Shown: positions 61,193 to 64,000 of the stretch, piece after piece
Position numbering within the stretch: the stretch's first letter is position 1
Layout of the letters: the number at the start of each line of letters is the position of its first letter
Origin: Shimia sagamensis
GTDB lineage: Bacteria; Pseudomonadota; Alphaproteobacteria; Rhodobacterales; Rhodobacteraceae
NCBI RefSeq assembly: GCF_900182745.1
Contig: NZ_FXTY01000004.1
Location: 310,001-374,000 of the forward strand
DNA: 64,000 bases
Reading direction: 5' to 3'
The notes under the pieces: model-generated
Told to the model about the DNA's origin: nothing
Seen by the model: only the letters and a program-made list of their open reading frames with translations
Databases searched by the model: none
Program-made: the position numbers and the translations under genes

Positions 61193-62121
61193 AGGGCATT
61201 CAGGATGTTGCGGGCGTCGTCGCAGTCTTGTGCAATTTGAGCAACAAGCGCGTCGAGGCTGTCATATTTCTCTTCTGGACGCAGGTACTCAACAAGGCCA
61301 ACAGACAGGGTGTGGCCGTAGAGGTCGCCTGAGAAATCAAACAGGAAGGTTTCGATATTGGCTTTGTTTTCGCCAAACATCGGGCGAGTGCCAATGGAGG
61401 CGGCGCCAAAATAGCTGCCGGTGTGCGGGCCGTCGAGCACGTCCACAAGAACCGCATAGACGCCGTATTTGGGCTGGTGCAGATCGTCGATGGACATGTT
61501 GGCGGTGGGAAAGCCGAGATCGCGGCCGCGTTGTTCGCCGCCAATCACCGACCCGTCAATGCGGTGCCAGTGGCCGAGCATGTTGGCAGCGTCGCGGGGG
61601 CGGCCGTCTGAGAGGGCTTGGCGGATGGAGGTTGAAGAGACCTGACCGTCGCCGGCTTGAATGAGCGGAGCGACGGTGACGCCAAAGCCAAACTCTTGGC
61701 CAAAGGCCACAAGATCGTCTGCGGTGCCCTTGCGGCCTTTACCAAAGCAGAAGTCGGCACCAACCACCACATGGGTGAGGCCGAGGCCTTTGGCGATCAC
61801 GTCGCGGGCAAATTCCTCCGGGGTGAGGCTGGAGAGCGCGGTGTTGAACGGCAGTTCATATAGCTTGTCGACACCGAGTTTTTCCAGACGGTGCGCGCGG
61901 GTTTCGGCGCTGGCCAAGCGGAACGGTGGCGCGTCGGGCGCAAAATATTCACGTGGATGTGGCTCAAAGGTCATGATGCCGAGAGGCGCGTCAGGCGCGG
62001 CATTGTGGGCAAGGTTAATCACCGATTGGTGGCCCAAATGCACGCCGTCAAAATTGCCAATCGCGACGCTGGCGCCGCGATCTTGGGGTGTCACAAACTG
62101 GTAGTCGCGAATGATCTGCAT
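61189..62121 (-). CDS. ribF: Bifunctional riboflavin kinase / FAD synthetase
   Basis: A 310-residue RibF: N-terminal nucleotidyltransferase with AIGNFDGVHLGHQSVI and VVGADFCFGKGRKG (about 95-110), and the C-terminal kinase with GEQRGRDLGFPTANMSIDD and HTGSYFGAASIGTRPMFGEN. It phosphorylates riboflavin and adenylates FMN. No FMN riboswitch is seen in the 53-bp gap upstream. Confidence 0.96.
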   Translation of the reverse strand: MQIIRDYQFVTPQDRGASVAIGNFDGVHLGHQSVINLAHNAAPDAPLGIMTFEPHPREYFAPDAPPFRLASAETRAHRLEKLGVDKLYELPFNTALSSLTPEEFARDVIAKGLGLTHVVVGADFCFGKGRKGTADDLVAFGQEFGFGVTVAPLIQAGDGQVSSTSIRQALSDGRPRDAANMLGHWHRIDGSVIGGEQRGRDLGFPTANMSIDDLHQPKYGVYAVLVDVLDGPHTGSYFGAASIGTRPMFGENKANIETFLFDFSGDLYGHTLSVGLVEYLRPEEKYDSLDALVAQIAQDCDDARNILNAL

Positions 62122-62174
62122 GTGGCAGGGTTAGCTCTTGAAGCGGCAAGGCGCAAGAGAGGACGCAACGGCGG

Positions 62175-62540
62175 TTACTGGTCTGCCAAATTGCGCGATT
62201 GTGCGATATCGTCAAAGTTCTCCGCAGCCCAATCCACCAGCGGTTTCAAAACCGTAAGCAGCGCAAACCCGCGATCGGTGAGCGCATAGCTGACGGCCAG
62301 GGGCGGGCCAGGATGAACCGTGCGAGTCAAATGACCGTCGCGTTCCAATGTGCGCAGGTTCTCGGTCAATACCCGTTGCGTCACATCGCCAATAGATCGC
62401 TTTAATTCGCCAAAGCGCTGCGCACCGTTGCCCAGATTGAGAACTATCAGCAATTGCCATTTTCCGGTCACGCGGGTCAGGACAGACCGCACCGGGCAGT
62501 TCTCAGCCTCCTCTTTTGTAAGGGCGGTTACTTTGACCAT
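62175..62540 (-). CDS. HxlR-family transcriptional regulator
   Basis: A 121-residue winged helix with the HxlR signature ENCPVRSVLTRVTGKWQLLIVLNLGNGAQRFGELKRSIGDVTQRVLTENLRTLERDGHLTRTVHPGPPLAVSYALTDRG. Cys14 in NCPV is the redox- or ligand-sensing Cys of some members. Start at the ATG at 62538-62540. Divergent from the NTF2-like gene, which it probably controls. Confidence 0.92.
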   Translation of the reverse strand: MVKVTALTKEEAENCPVRSVLTRVTGKWQLLIVLNLGNGAQRFGELKRSIGDVTQRVLTENLRTLERDGHLTRTVHPGPPLAVSYALTDRGFALLTVLKPLVDWAAENFDDIAQSRNLADQ

Positions 62541-62633
62541 ACTTCGTTCCTTTGAGGTGCGTAATTGATACTTGGTGCAGAAATAATACCTTCTCAATCA
62601 CTATGAAAACAAGGTGATTCGAAAGGCTGTCTT

Positions 62634-63404
62634 ATGACCATCACTGAAACTGTTCTGAATGCGGTGTCCGCGCTGTTCATTCAATTTGACCCGGAGGCCG
62701 CGACGGAGCTGTTGGCGCCGGATTACATTCAACACAATCCAGCAGTGCCCACTGGCGCGGCTCCCATTATCGGCTTCATTCCGGCACTCAAGGCAAGTGG
62801 CATCACAATCGACACACATCGGGTGATCACGGAGGGGGATTTTGTGGTTTTGCACACCACTTACAACAACGCACAGGCCTTTGGGTCGGAGACTTTGGTG
62901 GCGTTTGACGTGTTCCGAGTAGAGGGTGGAAAAGTCGCGGAACATTGGGACAATCTTCAACCGCTCGCGGCACCCAACCCTTCCGGTCGTTTGATGACGG
63001 ACGGTGGCACCGAGGTTGTTGATCTCGAAAAAACGGCTGAGAACAAGGCGGTTGTGACGGCGTTTGTAACGGATGTGCTGCACGGACAGGCGCCTGAAAA
63101 CATTGCGAATTACATCTCGGCGGACACGTACTTGCAGCACAATCCCTTGGTTGCGGATGGGTTGGATGGACTTGGCGCGGCGTTGGCAGCCATGGCACAG
63201 GCGGGGCAGAAAATGCGCTATGACGAAACCCATTTGATTGTTGCGGAAGGCAATTTTGTGTTTACGGCGTCTGAAGGTGCGTTGGGAGATACCCCAACCG
63301 CGTTTTTCGATTTGTTCCGCGTGGCTGATGGCAAAATCGTTGAACATTGGGACACGATCAGTGAGATTCCAGCCGAGATGTCGCATGAGAATGGTAAGTT
63401 CTAA
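62634..63404 (+). CDS. Tandem NTF2/SnoaL-like protein
   Basis: A 256-residue protein made of two homologous SnoaL-type halves. Half one (about 1-118): YIQHNPAVPTGAAPIIGFIPAL, VVLHTTYNN, FDVFRVEGGKVAEHWDNLQP. Half two (about 130-256): YLQHNPLVADGLDGLGAAL, FVFTASEGAL, FDLFRVADGKIVEHWDTISEIP. Such proteins are found near HxlR regulators and stress genes; the ligand is unknown. Start at ATG 62634. Confidence 0.85.
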   Translation: MTITETVLNAVSALFIQFDPEAATELLAPDYIQHNPAVPTGAAPIIGFIPALKASGITIDTHRVITEGDFVVLHTTYNNAQAFGSETLVAFDVFRVEGGKVAEHWDNLQPLAAPNPSGRLMTDGGTEVVDLEKTAENKAVVTAFVTDVLHGQAPENIANYISADTYLQHNPLVADGLDGLGAALAAMAQAGQKMRYDETHLIVAEGNFVFTASEGALGDTPTAFFDLFRVADGKIVEHWDTISEIPAEMSHENGKF

Positions 63405-63411
63405 AGCAAAT

Positions 63412-63447
63412 AGGGCGGTGCTTTTGGCGCCGCCCTACCGTTTTGGA
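63412..63447. terminator. Hairpin between the NTF2-like and MaoC-type genes
   Basis: AGGGCGG (63412-63418) pairs with CCGCCCT (63430-63436) in the 64-bp convergent gap and is followed on the plus strand by ACCGTTTTG. It can serve as a terminator on the plus strand; on the minus strand the T-run (TATTTG) is weak. Confidence 0.6.
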
Positions 63448-63468
63448 GGAGATTTGTGTTGGGAATGA

Positions 63469-63912
63469 TCAGTCCAGCTTGCGGGACGGCGCCAGCACGG
63501 TGGCTTCACCCGCGAGGACTTTTTTGCCCTCTACCATACAGGCGCATTCAAGTTTTACGCGGCGTTTGCTTATGTCGATGTCGGTGACGGTCACGGAGGC
63601 CACAACGGTGTCGTCCGGGCGCACCGGGGCGAGGAATTTCAGCGACTGGCCCATGTAGATGGTGCCATGGCCGGGCAGTTGCTCACCGATCACAGCGGAG
63701 ATCAGGCCAGCAGTGAGCATGCCATGCGCGATGCGGCCGCCAAACATGGTGTCTTTGGCATAGTCCTCGTCCAGATGCACCGGGTTGTGGTCGGTGGACA
63801 CGGCGGCAAACATTTCGATGTCCTGATCGGTCACGGTTTTGCGCACGTAGCGAGTCATGCCGATTTCGAGGTCTTCGATAAATATGGTGCCGCGAGGCAG
63901 ATTGTCCAACAT
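63469..63912 (-). CDS. MaoC-family hydratase (R-specific enoyl-CoA hydratase type)
   Basis: A 147-residue hot-dog protein. The catalytic Asp41 and His46 lie in STDHNPVHLDEDYAKDTMFGGRIAHGMLTAGLISAVIGEQLPG, the R-hydratase signature, followed by the SLKFLAPVRPDDTVVASV strand region. It probably hydrates 2-enoyl-CoA, as in PhaJ. Start at the ATG at 63910-63912, with the remaining 88 bp to the window edge showing no gene. Confidence 0.88.
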   Translation of the reverse strand: MLDNLPRGTIFIEDLEIGMTRYVRKTVTDQDIEMFAAVSTDHNPVHLDEDYAKDTMFGGRIAHGMLTAGLISAVIGEQLPGHGTIYMGQSLKFLAPVRPDDTVVASVTVTDIDISKRRVKLECACMVEGKKVLAGEATVLAPSRKLD

Positions 63913-64000
63913 TGGGCCCTCCGAGTCTGGATTGGCTGTGCAATTAAGTGACGCAATTTGTGCTTGATTGGCAATATTGTTACTTTGCAGTTGCAGAAAA

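Noticed and set aside
62122-62174. Possible FMN riboswitch ahead of ribF
   Set aside because: The gap is only 53 bp and shows none of the conserved RFN-element stems.
62541-62633. Operator for the HxlR regulator
   Set aside because: Partial ATACTT/AATACC similarity exists, but the arms are not symmetric enough to call a site.

Overview
The window reads as chromosomal DNA of a marine-type Rhodobacterales (Roseobacter group) alphaproteobacterium. This is inferred from gene content and order: yceD-rpmF-plsX-fabH-ihfA-merR, argS-SPOR-nagZ-scpA-scpB, a double-length dCTP deaminase, an OlsB-like acyltransferase and an HxlR/MaoC accessory fringe, in fairly GC-rich sequence with frequent ATGA/GTGA gene overlaps. 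No rRNA, CRISPR array, insertion sequence or prophage was seen. One tRNA, Pro(GGG), is present.

Layout. 1-25 kb is mostly housekeeping: the 3' end of gcvP; a ybbP-ybbA ABC exporter pair divergent from tesA; an SRAP protein with an altered catalytic residue; xthA; an EamA exporter; erpA divergent from dgt; argS to scpB; dcd; tRNA-Pro; a MerR protein with a very long disordered tail; ihfA, fabH, plsX, rpmF, yceD; bamE; an olsB-like gene; uup; and a cytoplasmic leucine-rich-repeat protein. 25.5-28 kb holds an MFS transporter, a scar made of two truncated gene remnants, and a Crp/Fnr regulator.

27.3-36.6 kb looks like an oxygen/nitric-oxide responsive block. The Fnr-like regulator is divergent from a cytochrome P450-alkB pair, with a TTGAC-N4-ATCAA site between them. 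Further on, ubiT-ubiU-ubiV-nnrS (minus strand) is divergent from ubiD-ubiX (plus strand), with a perfect TTGAC-N4-GTCAA site in the middle. This fits oxygen-independent ubiquinone synthesis under an Fnr/Dnr-type regulator, possibly the one encoded here. A four-gene siderophore-type iron ABC importer follows (36.7-40.4 kb).

40.8-54.7 kb is the most distinctive region. It holds twelve co-directional, mostly overlapping genes: a sugar-type ABC importer (binding protein, double ATPase, two permeases), a SorC-family regulator, an aldo/keto reductase, a GlpD/EryB-type flavoprotein, a DhnA/LsrF-type class I aldolase, an FGGY kinase, an MDR dehydrogenase, a GMC oxidoreductase and an LsrG-like monooxygenase. 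It shares parts with both the lsr (AI-2) and ery (erythritol) systems but matches neither. It probably imports, phosphorylates, oxidises and cleaves a polyol- or sugar-like substrate that I cannot name.

54.8-64 kb returns to mixed housekeeping and accessory genes: prs, an HCCA isomerase-like protein, an alpha/beta hydrolase, a small membrane protein, a beta-lactamase-fold hydrolase lacking the usual tyrosine, a small conserved protein with a decayed partial copy nearby, a threonine aldolase, ycgN, ribF, an HxlR regulator divergent from a duplicated NTF2-like protein, and a MaoC-type hydratase.
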